A DNA stretch of 46,649 nucleotides from JAKIVR01 sp035933635 (GCA_035933635.1 DASYYY010000048.1:1-46649), one strand, 5' to 3'; shown: positions 8,171 to 18,106, numbered from the stretch's first letter. A program made the numbers and translations. The notes: generated by a model not told the origin, from the sequence alone.

Positions 8171-8630
8171 GCCGAGCGCCGGACGGCACCAACGCCCGCG
8201 GGAACTCGAGGGAGGCCGCGCCGGCCTTGGACAGGCGTACGACGCTCACGGCCTCCCCCGTGACGGAAAGCCCGACGAGCGCGCCGAGTTGCGGTTCGTG
8301 CCCGACGATCGCGACCCGGCCGGCTCGGGCCGCCGTGCGCTTGATCTGGGCGAGCGCGGTCACCGCGGGGGCCCCGGGCGCGAGCCAGTCGACCAGCTCG
8401 AGCGCCGGCGGCTCGGCCAGCTCCTCGTGGAGCAGTTCGGCGGTGGCGCGCGCGCGGCGGGCCGGGCTCGAGAACAGACGGTCGACGTCGTCGACATGGC
8501 GGGTGAATCCCTCGATCGCACGGGCGGAGGCCTTCGCGCCCTCCCGTGTCAGGGGGCGCTCGTCGTCGTCGGGCCACTTCTGCGGGCTCCGCTCCGCGGC
8601 CGGTCCGTGACGGATCAGGTAGAGCTTCGT
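8124..8630 (-). CDS. SixA-like phosphohistidine phosphatase, histidine phosphatase superfamily
   Basis: Branch-1 histidine phosphatase of SixA size. The catalytic RHG motif is in LYLIRHGPAAE at the N-terminus, and the second catalytic histidine is in AIVGHEPQLG. LFSSPARRARATAELL is also typical. The start is uncertain: no ATG, GTG or TTG lies near the RHG motif. The only standard in-frame start is an ATG at 8819, which would add 63 unconserved residues. An ACG codon at 8630-8628 gives a 168-residue protein and is preceded by an AGGAGGAGG sequence with suitable spacing, so I used it. It converges on the polyphosphate-associated kinase-like genes and may act in the same pathway. Confidence 0.85.
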   Translation of the reverse strand, partial: TKLYLIRHGPAAERSPQKWPDDDERPLTREGAKASARAIEGFTRHVDDVDRLFSSPARRARATAELLHEELAEPPALELVDWLAPGAPAVTALAQIKRTAARAGRVAIVGHEPQLGALVGLSVTGEAVSVVRLSKAGAASLEFPRALVPSGARLNWLLTRKQLMARGG

Positions 8631-8915
8631 AGGCGGACCCTCCTCCTGGGGCGTTCGGCCCCTCTCGAGATCGGAACCCCCGAACGACGTTGGTCCAAAA
8701 GCTCTAGCCGCGCGGTGTGAGATCGCGACGTCGGGCGGCTCTCGCCGTCCGGAGCGACCGACGGGGAGGCGGGAGACCAGGGCCCCGGCTACCCTACGAT
8801 CGCACGATCCGCTGCCCACCCCGGCGGGCAGATCTCCCCCGTATTCCGAGGCGGTTTTGGGTTCGCGCTCTCCCGTGCCCGTCTCATGCCTCGTCGGTAG
8901 ACCCTTGCACGCCGG

Positions 8916-9848
8916 CTAGCGCGACAGCGAGCGGGCATCGGCCGAGACCGAGGGCGGCGGTGGAGGTTCGGGTTCGGTAGGATCGGTACTCGCCGGCCGC
9001 ACGGTCCGGAGGGCGTACCAAGTCAAACCCCCGATGACCACCAGTCCGAGCGCGAACAGCAGGTAGGCCACGTCGTTCGTGACCCACTTGAAGGAAACGG
9101 CGACCCGCGAGAGCCCGAAGGAGACGAGAATCGCGTCGACGGCCATCACGAACCGCCGGAACGCCTCCGGGGAGATCGACCGGAGCAGCAGGGTCCCGAT
9201 CGGGACCCCGATGATCACCGGAATGAGGAGGGCGGGAAGGAGCGAGACCGCCGGCAAGGTGATCAAGCGCGCCCCGAAGAACGTGCTGAACACGGCGTAG
9301 GTCCCGAGGGTCAGGGTCGACTCCGCCACCCGGATCTGGGCGATCGCGCAGCGGAACTCGTCCTTGGACATCCCTTGGTTCCGAAGGAACAGTGCGAGCG
9401 GTGGTCCGGAGATGGTGGTGAGCGCGTACAGGAACCCGATCCCCGGCCCGACGGCCAGGCCGCCGCGACGCTCGTTCTTGAACGGTCGGTAGACCCCCAG
9501 CAGCTGGAGCAAGACCAGGGGCAGCAAGGTCGCGTAGACGATGACCTTCACGTCGTTGACCGCGATGTAGACGAGGCCGATCGTGCCGAGCACGACACCC
9601 GGTAGGAGGGTGGTCACGACGGGCCGCGCCCGGTGCCAGGTCCGGCCGATGTACCGACGCTCCCGGATCAACAGCGTGACGTTGACCGCCACCTCGACCA
9701 TGACGAGGGCGGGATTGAGGATCTTGTTCGAGTACCACAGGATGGCGACCGGGGTGATGATCGAGGAGAACCCGTACCCGACGGCGCCGTTGACCACGGC
9801 GGCGCCGAACGCCAGGAGCCCGAGCCAGAAGGTCGAGAGGAGGTCCAT
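8916..9848 (-). CDS. TauE/SafE-family membrane permease
   Basis: Polytopic inner-membrane protein, about 310 residues, with 8-9 hydrophobic segments. The N-terminal half has the family pattern AFGAAVVNGAVGYGFSS with small residues and a conserved glycine; the second half has a similar internal repeat (ALTTISGPPLALFL). TauE/SafE proteins export or import small organic or sulfur anions such as sulfite or sulfoacetate; the substrate here cannot be read from sequence. The ATG at 9848 begins just before the first membrane segment; a GTG at 9860 would add four residues. It appears to be a single-gene unit, and the last 25-30 residues are a proline- and serine-rich cytoplasmic tail. Confidence 0.86.
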   Translation of the reverse strand: MDLLSTFWLGLLAFGAAVVNGAVGYGFSSIITPVAILWYSNKILNPALVMVEVAVNVTLLIRERRYIGRTWHRARPVVTTLLPGVVLGTIGLVYIAVNDVKVIVYATLLPLVLLQLLGVYRPFKNERRGGLAVGPGIGFLYALTTISGPPLALFLRNQGMSKDEFRCAIAQIRVAESTLTLGTYAVFSTFFGARLITLPAVSLLPALLIPVIIGVPIGTLLLRSISPEAFRRFVMAVDAILVSFGLSRVAVSFKWVTNDVAYLLFALGLVVIGGLTWYALRTVRPASTDPTEPEPPPPPSVSADARSLSR

Positions 9849-9994
9849 CGCCCCTAGCACCTCGGAAGCCGCACCGGCGGACGGGCCACCGGGCTAGCCC
9901 GACCTCGGCCCGCCCCGCATGGATGCGGATACGACATGGCCCGACGTGGGGCGGTTCCGGTCCTTAAACACGCGCTTATGACCCATTAATAGCA

Positions 9995-10002
9995 TATTTT
10001 AT
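9995..10002 (+). promoter_or_regulatory. TATA box of the IS630-derived gene
   Basis: TATTTTAT lies within an AT-rich stretch (9978-10004) that contrasts strongly with its surroundings. Its centre is about 28 bases upstream of the ATG at 10027, consistent with a leaderless transcript. Confidence 0.65.
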
Positions 10003-10026
10003 TTCCGCGTGCGTCCTGCTACAACG

Positions 10027-10992
10027 ATGCGGCGAGCCCCCCCAATCCGCCTCCACCCCGAACAGCGCCGCCAACTCCGCGAGCTGAGTCGGGGTCCCCC
10101 GGCGAACCCGCGTATCGCGCTGCGGGCAGCGATCCTGCTGCGGGCGGCGGCTGGGGCCCAGAATCGCGCCATCGCGGAGGAACTGCGCACCGACGCTGCG
10201 ACGGTCGCCCGGTGGCGCGGCCGCTTTCTCTCCGCCGGGGTCTCCGGGATCGTCCGAGACGCCCCGCGGCCGGGGCGGCCACCCCGTATTTCGGAGTTCC
10301 AGGTGCACCAGGTGATCATGACCACCACCCAACACCCCCCCGACCGCGGAGGGAGATGGTCGGCGCGGCGGCTGGCCCCCGCCGTCGGGATCAGCAAATC
10401 TTCCGTCCAGAGGATCTGGAAGGCCCGGGGCATCGCGCCGTACCGGACCGCGAATCCACGGCCGACCGGTCGCGGCGTGGAGTTCCTGGATCAGGTCACC
10501 GATCTCGTGGGCGTCTACCTCAACCCCCCCGAGAGGGCGCTCGCCTTTGCCACCGACCGACGTGCCCGGGGTAATCCGTTCGGCGGTGGGGCAAGCTCGC
10601 GACGCCCCCCGCGGCGGAGCCGCTGGGTCGAGTTCCGAGTGTTCCTGCAACGGGCCGACCGGGAGACCCCCCCTCCGCTCGAGGTCCACCTCCTGCTCGA
10701 CAGCCGACGCGGGCCGGCCCCACCGGAGATCGTCCGTTGGCTCGACCAACATCCCCGGTTCCAACTCCACGTGCTCCCCTCGGACAGTCGGGGTCTCACG
10801 CTCATCGACCGACTGCTCGACGGGTTCTCTCGCCGCAGGGACCGGCGTGGGTCCACTCCGAGCGCGCTGCGGCTCAAGGAGGCGCTACGCGCGCATCTGA
10901 AGTCGTTCCGTGCGGGGATCGACCCGTTCGTATGGACCGCGGCCGCCCGGGAGATCCGAGGGTTCGACGGGCGGCCCGTGCATCTGCATTGA
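10027..10992 (+). CDS. IS630-family transposase derivative, reduced catalytic domain
   Basis: 321 residues. Residues 30-90 and 105-140 carry two helix-turn-helix units typical of IS630 transposases (AIAEELRTDAATVARWRGRF and LAPAVGISKSSVQRIWKA). The catalytic part begins with DLVGVYLNPPERAL, as in the family, but the usual VDEKSQIQALDR segment reads ATDRRARG. The first and second candidate aspartates (D177, D225) are only 48 apart, so a block normally lying between them is missing. The DN..H motif is DSRRG, and the final acidic residue may be D261. The terminal PFVWTAAAREI matches the family end. No inverted repeats are visible. It is either decaying or retained as a DNA-binding protein; the clear promoter favours expression. 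Confidence 0.8.
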   Translation: MRRAPPIRLHPEQRRQLRELSRGPPANPRIALRAAILLRAAAGAQNRAIAEELRTDAATVARWRGRFLSAGVSGIVRDAPRPGRPPRISEFQVHQVIMTTTQHPPDRGGRWSARRLAPAVGISKSSVQRIWKARGIAPYRTANPRPTGRGVEFLDQVTDLVGVYLNPPERALAFATDRRARGNPFGGGASSRRPPRRSRWVEFRVFLQRADRETPPPLEVHLLLDSRRGPAPPEIVRWLDQHPRFQLHVLPSDSRGLTLIDRLLDGFSRRRDRRGSTPSALRLKEALRAHLKSFRAGIDPFVWTAAAREIRGFDGRPVHLH

Positions 10993-11054
10993 ACTTCTGG
11001 GACGCCCCAACCGAGCCTGCGGGGGGGCGGCCCGTCGGATCGCGATGCGCGAGG

Positions 11055-11483
11055 TCACTCGGAGAGGGCGGCCTTCGTGGCCCGCAGTCGCTTGACGAGC
11101 TCCGTGATCAGCTCGCGCATCGCTTCCGGCTTGTCGCTCAGCACGCCCCAGAACTCCCAGCTCGACAGGACGAGACAGGTGGTGGGCTCGGCCGCGACGA
11201 CGTCGGCGGTCCTGGGCTGCTCGTGGAAGAGGGCCATCTCGCCGAAGAAATTCCCGGCGTTCAACGTCGCGACGGTCTTGCCGCCGGCGTGGACCTCGAC
11301 CCGTCCGGTCAGGATCAGGTAGAAGCCGACCCCGACCTCGCCGACGCTGACGACCTTGGCGCCGGCCGCGTAGGAGTGCGGTTTGCCGGCCAGGGCGAGC
11401 GAGCCGAGTTCGCGCGGATTGAGCGAGGCGAAGAGCGGCACGTTCGAGAGAAGCTGGACGAGCTCCGGGTCCGCCTTGGTCAT
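11055..11483 (-). CDS. Cyclic nucleotide-binding domain protein, no DNA-binding domain
   Basis: Stand-alone cNMP-binding protein of 142 residues. The domain runs from about residue 14 (NVPLFASLNPREL) to 125. The phosphate-binding cassette is FGEMALFHEQPRTADV, with the E82 and R91 expected to contact ribose and cyclic phosphate. There is no helix-turn-helix and no kinase domain, so it probably acts through protein contacts. It lies 79 bases downstream of the class III cyclase gene on the same strand, suggesting co-transcription and a cyclase-effector pairing. An ATG start at 11483 gives a full domain. Binding of cAMP is inferred from the motif. Confidence 0.9.
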   Translation of the reverse strand: MTKADPELVQLLSNVPLFASLNPRELGSLALAGKPHSYAAGAKVVSVGEVGVGFYLILTGRVEVHAGGKTVATLNAGNFFGEMALFHEQPRTADVVAAEPTTCLVLSSWEFWGVLSDKPEAMRELITELVKRLRATKAALSE

Positions 11484-11562
11484 ACGGGATTCCGACGGCG
11501 CACCCCTTCATTATCCCACCGACGCGGGCCCCCGGGGCCGGTGGCTCGGTCCGGCGGACCGG

Positions 11563-13527
11563 TCAGGGCCGAGGGGCCGGAGGACGCTGGATCCGACCTT
11601 CGGGGAGCCGGTAGGCCCGCAGGAGCGCGAGGAAGCGCGGGTGGTCGCGGAGGTTATCGTAGTAGGCTCCCCGATACTGCAGCCAGAACATCGCATCGCC
11701 GGTGACGCGGTCCTGCTCCAGGAGGTCGAGCGCCTTCTCGCGTTCGCCGAGGGCGGAGTAGAGCATGGCGAGGTGCGCCGGTCCGACGTAGGTGTCGCCC
11801 TCGCCCCGTTCGTAGGCGGGCAGGAGCTGTCGCGCCAGCTCCGGCTGGCCGGTCATCGCCCGAAGCAGCGCGAGGTCGAAGCGTTCGTCGCCGTCGGCGG
11901 GGGGGATCGGCGTGAGCGACTCCCGGCGTGCCTCCTCCAACCGCCCCGCCGTCGTCAGTCCGAACCCTCGCATGAGGTGCGGGCCGAGCTGGTCGGGGTG
12001 GCGGGCGACGTTCTCCTGCGCGTACTCGAGCGCGGCGTCGGGGCTCCCGCCCTCGATCTCCGCCCAGGAGAGCATTCCCTGGAACCCCCCGCTCGGGTCG
12101 AGGACGATGGCGCGGCGGACCACGTCCCTCGCCTCACCGAACCGCTCCAGCGCGAGGAGCAGCAGCCCGTAGAACTGGTGGGCCGTGACGTTGCTCGGGT
12201 TCAGCTCGATCGCGCGTCGGAACTCCCGTTCCGCGACCTCCCAGTCGTGGTCGAACTGGAGCGCGATGTTGCCGAGCACGGCGTGGGCCTCCGACGAATC
12301 GGGGTCGAGCTCGAGCGCGCGGGCCGCGAGCGCGCGCGCCCGGGGCATCACCTCGCGGACGGAGACCGAGTCGCCCGCGGCCAGCACGTAGGTGTTGGCC
12401 CAGGCGGCGTAGGCTTCGGCGAAGTTCGGGTCGAGCTCGGTCGCCCGCTGGAACGCCTTCTGGGCCTCTTCGAAGTGGTGGCCGTCCTCATGGGTGCCCG
12501 TCGCGACGAGGCCCCGCAGGTAGCAGTCGTAGGCGGCGAGATTCCCGGTCGGGGCGCGGCGCGCGTCGGCCCGCTCCGACCGCGTGAGCTCGATGCGGAG
12601 CGCCTCCGCGGTCCGCTCGGCAATGTCCGACTGGACGGCGAAGACATCGTCGAGCTCGCGGTTGTAGCTGCCGGCCCAGATGTGGGTCTGGCTCGGGACA
12701 TCGATGAGCTGGAGGGTGATCCGCATCTTGTTGCCGGCCTTGCGGACACTCCCCTCGAGGACGGTGTCGACGCCGAGCTCGGCGCCCACCTGCGAGATCG
12801 GCTTGGGGGTCGCCTTGTACGGTGCCACCGAGGTCCGTGCGATCACGCTCAGCTCGCGCAGGCCCGACAGCACGCTGATCAGCTCCTCGGTCAGCCCGTC
12901 GGCGAAGTACTCGTCGTGGGGGTCGGGGCTGATGTTGGCGAGCGGCAGGACGGCGAGGTTCCGTCCCGGCGCGGGCCGGACGGCCCGACCCGAGGGTGTC
13001 GCCTCCCAGGAGGGGACCACGCGGTAGAGCGCCATCGGGAACCGGATGTTCTTGAGGGCGACCGCCGGGAGCCGCGCGGTCGGCGTACGGACCTTGTTCT
13101 GGATCTGGTCGAAGACCTGCTGGGTGAAGCAGATCCCCTCGGGCTCGGCCAAGCCGTGAAGGCGGGAGGCGATGTTGACCGCATCACCGAGGATGTCGCC
13201 GCCGCTGTCGACGACATCGCCGAGATGGATGCCGATCCGCAGGCGGAGCTTCGGCTCCGGTCCGGGAGCGCGCAAGTGCTCGTGGAACAGTTGTTGGATC
13301 TCGACCGCGCACTGGACCGCCTCCAGTGCGCTCGCGAACTCGACCAGGAACGCGTCCCCGACGGTCTTGACCTCGCGCCCGTGGAACCGCTGGAAGATCG
13401 GTCGGAGGAGCGCGTTGTGCCGCTCCAGCGCCGCCAAGGCCGCGGCCTCATCGGCCTGGGCGAGGGCCGAGTACCCGACGATGTCGGTGAACATGATCGC
13501 CGCGAGGCGACGGGGCGGGTCGGCCAC
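11563..13527 (-). CDS. Class III adenylate/guanylate cyclase with TolB-like region and TPR repeats
   Basis: 654-residue cytoplasmic protein. Residues 8-135 form a class III cyclase domain with two metal aspartates (D15 in MFTDIVGYS, D58 in KTVGDAFLVEF), the adenine-specifying lysine K54, and the N118 and R122 transition-state residues in DAVNIASRL, so it looks catalytically competent. Residues about 190-310 match the TolB/FlgO-like segment seen in cyclase-TPR proteins (LAVLPLANISPD, VLEGSVRK). Residues 340-640 are tetratricopeptide repeats (AFQRATELDPNFAEAYAAW). I chose the GTG at 13527 because a TTAACT box sits 27 bases upstream; an ATG at 13620 would add 31 unrelated residues. The downstream cNMP-binding gene is the probable effector. 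Confidence 0.9.
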   Translation of the reverse strand: MADPPRRLAAIMFTDIVGYSALAQADEAAALAALERHNALLRPIFQRFHGREVKTVGDAFLVEFASALEAVQCAVEIQQLFHEHLRAPGPEPKLRLRIGIHLGDVVDSGGDILGDAVNIASRLHGLAEPEGICFTQQVFDQIQNKVRTPTARLPAVALKNIRFPMALYRVVPSWEATPSGRAVRPAPGRNLAVLPLANISPDPHDEYFADGLTEELISVLSGLRELSVIARTSVAPYKATPKPISQVGAELGVDTVLEGSVRKAGNKMRITLQLIDVPSQTHIWAGSYNRELDDVFAVQSDIAERTAEALRIELTRSERADARRAPTGNLAAYDCYLRGLVATGTHEDGHHFEEAQKAFQRATELDPNFAEAYAAWANTYVLAAGDSVSVREVMPRARALAARALELDPDSSEAHAVLGNIALQFDHDWEVAEREFRRAIELNPSNVTAHQFYGLLLLALERFGEARDVVRRAIVLDPSGGFQGMLSWAEIEGGSPDAALEYAQENVARHPDQLGPHLMRGFGLTTAGRLEEARRESLTPIPPADGDERFDLALLRAMTGQPELARQLLPAYERGEGDTYVGPAHLAMLYSALGEREKALDLLEQDRVTGDAMFWLQYRGAYYDNLRDHPRFLALLRAYRLPEGRIQRPPAPRP

Positions 13528-13551
13528 GTCGCGCGAAGGCCCGTACGCCGA

Positions 13552-13557
13552 GTTAAG
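13552..13557 (-). promoter_or_regulatory. TATA-like box of the cyclase gene
   Basis: On the minus strand this reads TTAACT (within CCCTTAACTCGG), about 27 bases upstream of the GTG at 13527, and it supports the shorter start for the cyclase. Confidence 0.45.
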
Positions 13558-13715
13558 GGCTCCGACGAAGACGTTGCAGCACCGCCGGCGCGGAGTGTTT
13601 TGGGTCGAGCCCATCCGCACGGCGAACGCCGGACTGCGCCCCCAACCCGGACACGGGACGGCGTGCGCCAGCCTTCATAGAGGTCTTCGTCGTCCGACGC
13701 GCGAGCATCCCTCCC

Positions 13716-14258
13716 ATGGTCTGGTTCGAGGACCCGACGTTCCTGACCCTGCTGGGGACGTGGGTCCTTGTCATCGGGACGATCCTGTTGATGTGGTGGC
13801 AGACCCGCACCACGCGCGAGCTCAACAGCGCCACCTCGGTCATGGCGCTGAGGGAACGGTTCGACGGCACCCAGATCCGCAAGGCGCGCAAGATCCTCGC
13901 CACGCACCTGATCCACGGCCAGCACGACGATGTGACCAACCTCGAGGTCGGCGCCTACTTCGAGCTCGTCGGGACCCTGACCCACCGACGGATCCTCGAC
14001 GCGGACCTGGTCTGGGAGGCGTTCGGGAGCTGGGTGACCGCCTACTATTGGGGGCTCCGGCATCCCGTCGATGTGATCGGCCGGGCCCGGCAGGGCGCGC
14101 GCGACCCGCTCATCCTCCACGAGTTCGAGTGGCTCGAGCGGCGGATCCTCGCCCAGGACCGCCACCACACCGGCGCGCGGGACCCCACCCCCGAGGAGCG
14201 GGACCGGGAGGCCAACATCCTGCTGACCCGCGAGGCCAATCTCGACCTCATCGAGTGA
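13716..14258 (+). CDS. DUF4760-like membrane-anchored protein
   Basis: 180-residue protein of unknown function. One hydrophobic helix (about residues 9-27) is followed by a charged helical cytoplasmic domain. The spacing of the FDGTQIRKARKIL and YFELVGTLTHRRILDADLVW segments resembles the DUF4760 family, which is found near signalling and defence genes but is functionally undescribed. The start is the first ATG after an upstream stop. A CTTCATAG sequence about 40 bases upstream is a weak promoter candidate. Its end overlaps the convergent polytopic protein by 11 bases. Family assignment is from pattern memory only. Confidence 0.6.
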   Translation: MVWFEDPTFLTLLGTWVLVIGTILLMWWQTRTTRELNSATSVMALRERFDGTQIRKARKILATHLIHGQHDDVTNLEVGAYFELVGTLTHRRILDADLVWEAFGSWVTAYYWGLRHPVDVIGRARQGARDPLILHEFEWLERRILAQDRHHTGARDPTPEERDREANILLTREANLDLIE

Positions 14259-15162
14259 CGGCCGGTGGGCCGCTTGGAGGCGCGTTGGCCCTCGCGCCGA
14301 TCCGCCGTACACGGGCCCCCGGTGGGAACTGGACGCGGGTGGGGGTCGTCGCCGGTGGCCGGAGGAGCGGCATCGATCGTCCGACGAGGGCGACGACCAA
14401 CGCCACGACCGATACGCTCGCGGCCAGTCCGGTCAGGGCGACCTCGGGCGATCGGACCGCCACCAGCTCGAAACCGACGGCGGCGGTCACGCCCAGGAGC
14501 GCGGGACCGAGGATCGTCGGGCGGGCGGGAATCCCCTCCTCCGGAGCGGCGGTGGGCGGACGCACGAAGGCGAGGAAGACGCCGGCGAGGGAGAGTAGGG
14601 CGAGCAGGGCGATCGCAAGGCCCGGGACCGGTTGGAGCGGAAGCGAGGCGGAGCTCGCCCCGCCCAGGAGGGAGTTGAGGCCCGTGAACTGGTCGGAGTT
14701 GACCTGGGCGAAGGCTTGGGCCAGGGCACCGGGGGTGGAGGCGGCCGTCCCCGCGCCAATCCGGCCAACCGCAGCGTTCAGGCCGAGAACGTCGACCAGG
14801 CCGATCATCACCAGCAGCAGATGGTCGACGGGCCGCTCCCCCCACAGCAGCAGCGCCGCGTAGATCGCCAAGGGCGAGGCGATCGCCACCCCGCCGAGCA
14901 TCGCCATCCCGGCGGACCCGAGGGCGAATCCGCTCGGCAACGACAGGAGGAATCCGCCGAGCAGCGCGGCGCCCGGTGCGATCCAGAGCAGCCCGCCCGC
15001 ACGGCCGGTCGGGAGCCCCAGGAGCGGGAGCGCCGTCAGGAGCAGCCCGACGAGGGCCGCGGCCGGGAACCCCCGCAGGTCCCAGAACACGAGTGCGACG
15101 GCGTAGAGCATCACCGGGAGGGCCGTCAGGACCGGCACCGTCGGGGCCGGCAGGTCCCTCAT
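14248..15162 (-). CDS. Polytopic membrane protein, last gene of the MoxR-DUF58 operon
   Basis: 304 residues with about eight or nine hydrophobic helices and no motif I recognise. The ATG at 15162 overlaps the DUF58 stop as ATGA, which fixes the start; the same frame is open much further upstream but that is antisense to DUF58. The C-terminal tail after the last helix is short, basic and proline-rich. Its position after MoxR and DUF58 suggests that it forms the membrane base of the complex assembled by them. No enzymatic motif is visible. Confidence 0.75.
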   Translation of the reverse strand: MRDLPAPTVPVLTALPVMLYAVALVFWDLRGFPAAALVGLLLTALPLLGLPTGRAGGLLWIAPGAALLGGFLLSLPSGFALGSAGMAMLGGVAIASPLAIYAALLLWGERPVDHLLLVMIGLVDVLGLNAAVGRIGAGTAASTPGALAQAFAQVNSDQFTGLNSLLGGASSASLPLQPVPGLAIALLALLSLAGVFLAFVRPPTAAPEEGIPARPTILGPALLGVTAAVGFELVAVRSPEVALTGLAASVSVVALVVALVGRSMPLLRPPATTPTRVQFPPGARVRRIGARANAPPSGPPAVTR

Positions 15163-16478
15163 GCCATCCCCCAGGCCCGAAGCTGTCCGTAGGTCGAGAG
15201 GACCTGCGTCGTCGCGCCGCGTCGGTCGTAGGGGAACACGGGAACGCCCTCCCCGCGGATCTCGCTCATCTTGCGCTCGAGCGCGGCGCGCTCCTCGGTC
15301 TCGGCCCACCGCAGCGGCGCCGCGCCCGGGTGACCTTCGGCGAGCGGCGGGTAGAACTCCTGCGCGTTGGCCGGGAAGACGTAGAGGTGGTGCCCGCGCG
15401 CCCGGAACCGCGCGTGGCTCAGGTGGAGTCGGTCGAGGGGCCCGCCGAGGGCGGAGAACACCAGCACGTGGGTGCTCTTGGTCAGGCGGCGGGTGAGCAA
15501 CTCGAGGGCGTTGGACAGGTCGAACTCGCCCTCGACCGCCCGGAGGTAGGCCAAGTTCTCGGCGATCAGCCGGAAGTGGTGCGCCCCGCGCGAAGGTTTG
15601 AGGAACTGGCGGGGCCGTTCGATCTGGGTCATCAGCCCCACCCGGTCCTCGCCGCTGCGGGCGACGGCGGCGGTGACGAGCGAGGAGGCCTCGATGGCCC
15701 GGTCGAGGGCGTTCTCGCCGGGGATACCGACCACCATCGCCGGCGAGATGTCCACGAGGAGCACGAAGTCCTGCCGGCTCTCCTGCTCGAACTCCCGGAC
15801 GAACAGTTGGCCGGGCCGCGAGCGCTTCCACGCCACGTGCCGGATGTCGTCGGAGAGCTGGTAGGGTCGCAGCGAGCGGAACTCCGAGCCATATCCGCGG
15901 GTGCGCAGGGCGAGTCGACCCTGCATCCGCGTGAACAGCGCCGGTCCGATCCGGTACGCCCGCTCGATCGGCGCGGGGGGGACGACCTTGACGGGGACCT
16001 CGGTCCCGTCGACCGCCCACTCCTCCCAGGCCAGCCCGTGGCTGCTCTCGACGATGACGACCGCGGGACCGACCACGTGGCTGCCGCGGGCGCCCGCGCG
16101 TGTCGTGTAGCGCAGCCTGGCGCGGTCGCCCGGCCACCACCAGCGGCGCGACACCGTCGTGCCGGATACCGCCGGGAGCGAACCGGGGACCAGGTCGCGG
16201 ACCTCGGCGCGCAGCGGGGTGGCGCCGTGGTAGGCCACCTCGAGCTCGACCGGGGCCCGCGCGCCCGGGGACAGCACCCGCGGGAGCTGATGGCGCGTGA
16301 TGCGGAAGGCGCCCTTGCGGTCCGGGGCCGGCGCCAGGTGGAACCACAGGATCTCACCGGCGACGACGGCGAAGATCGCGGCGGTCGCGACAAGCAGCAA
16401 GAGGTCGAGGGTGTAGAGGGCGAGCACGATCGCTGCGGCGCACGCGAGGAGGGCGAGCCAGCCGCGCCGGGCGATCAC
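15159..16478 (-). CDS. DUF58 family protein
   Basis: 439 residues. Two N-terminal hydrophobic helices (about residues 7-45) are followed by a beta-rich domain and then the DUF58 core GYGSEFRSLRPYQLSDDIRH and VAWKRSRPGQLFVREFEQE. The following LLVDISPAM is a vWA-type segment whose metal site is D-x-S-x-A. DUF58 proteins work with MoxR ATPases in bacteria and archaea, probably delivering or assembling envelope proteins. The gene begins 21 bases after the MoxR stop and overlaps the downstream membrane protein by four bases. Confidence 0.9.
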   Translation of the reverse strand: MIARRGWLALLACAAAIVLALYTLDLLLLVATAAIFAVVAGEILWFHLAPAPDRKGAFRITRHQLPRVLSPGARAPVELEVAYHGATPLRAEVRDLVPGSLPAVSGTTVSRRWWWPGDRARLRYTTRAGARGSHVVGPAVVIVESSHGLAWEEWAVDGTEVPVKVVPPAPIERAYRIGPALFTRMQGRLALRTRGYGSEFRSLRPYQLSDDIRHVAWKRSRPGQLFVREFEQESRQDFVLLVDISPAMVVGIPGENALDRAIEASSLVTAAVARSGEDRVGLMTQIERPRQFLKPSRGAHHFRLIAENLAYLRAVEGEFDLSNALELLTRRLTKSTHVLVFSALGGPLDRLHLSHARFRARGHHLYVFPANAQEFYPPLAEGHPGAAPLRWAETEERAALERKMSEIRGEGVPVFPYDRRGATTQVLSTYGQLRAWGMA

Positions 16479-16499
16479 CGTGGGACCCCGACGGTCCCG

Positions 16500-17536
<1,037 letters not shown>

Positions 17537-17540
<4 letters not shown>

Positions 17541-18106
17541 GGGGTCTCCTTCAGCAGTTCCAAGCGGGCGTCGATCCGGTCGAAGAGCGGGGGAAGTCGT
17601 TCGAGGAATTTCGCGCGGGAGCTCTCTTGCGAGCGCCAGAAGTCGTGGCGGAGCCAGCTGTCCGATTCCAGCCGCAGCGCCCAGAGTTCGTAGGCGTCGA
17701 TGCGGTTGCGCAGGCGGTAGAGCCCCTGGGCGTCGCGGAGTCCGAGCCGCGAGGCCGAGCGGGCGAGCCAGGGGAGCTCGTACAGGGCCCTCCCGGTCCT
17801 GGCGCGAACCGCCCGGTCGAGCCGGTCGTAGCTTTCGTGCAGCACCGGGGAGAACATCCCGCGGCGGAGCGCGAGGTAGGTCCGGGAGACGGCGTCCCGG
17901 TCCGGCTCGCGCGGCGGCAGCTCCCAGCCCGTCCGGCGGGGACCGGCCTTGGGTCGCAGCACCGCAAGAAGGATCGCGGCTTCCGCCAGGAGCAGGAGCG
18001 GCAGACCCACCCTCGGGTCGCGCACGAAGCCCATCAGGATCGTGATCGGGTCGGTCAGCTCGGGTTCACCCCTCGGCGGGCGGGACCGTGACGGTCGCGT
18101 CGTCAT
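17537..18106 (-). CDS. Single-span membrane protein of the MoxR operon
   Basis: About 189 residues. A short N-terminal region is followed by one membrane helix (LPLLLLAEAAILLAVL, about residues 35-52) and a cytoplasmic helical domain rich in arginine and aromatic residues (TYLALRRGMFSPVL, RLRNRIDAYELWALRLE). I do not recognise a domain. The ATG at 18106 overlaps the upstream gene by 41 bases; an ATG at 18034 would remove most of the overlap but start just before the helix. Its stop overlaps the MoxR ATG. The position matches that of accessory membrane subunits in MoxR-DUF58 clusters. Confidence 0.68.

Noticed and set aside
14248..16347. A 699-codon open frame covering DUF58 antisense-frame sequence and the membrane protein
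   Set aside because: Only its last 304 codons are protein-like; the ATGA overlap at 15162 gives the real start.
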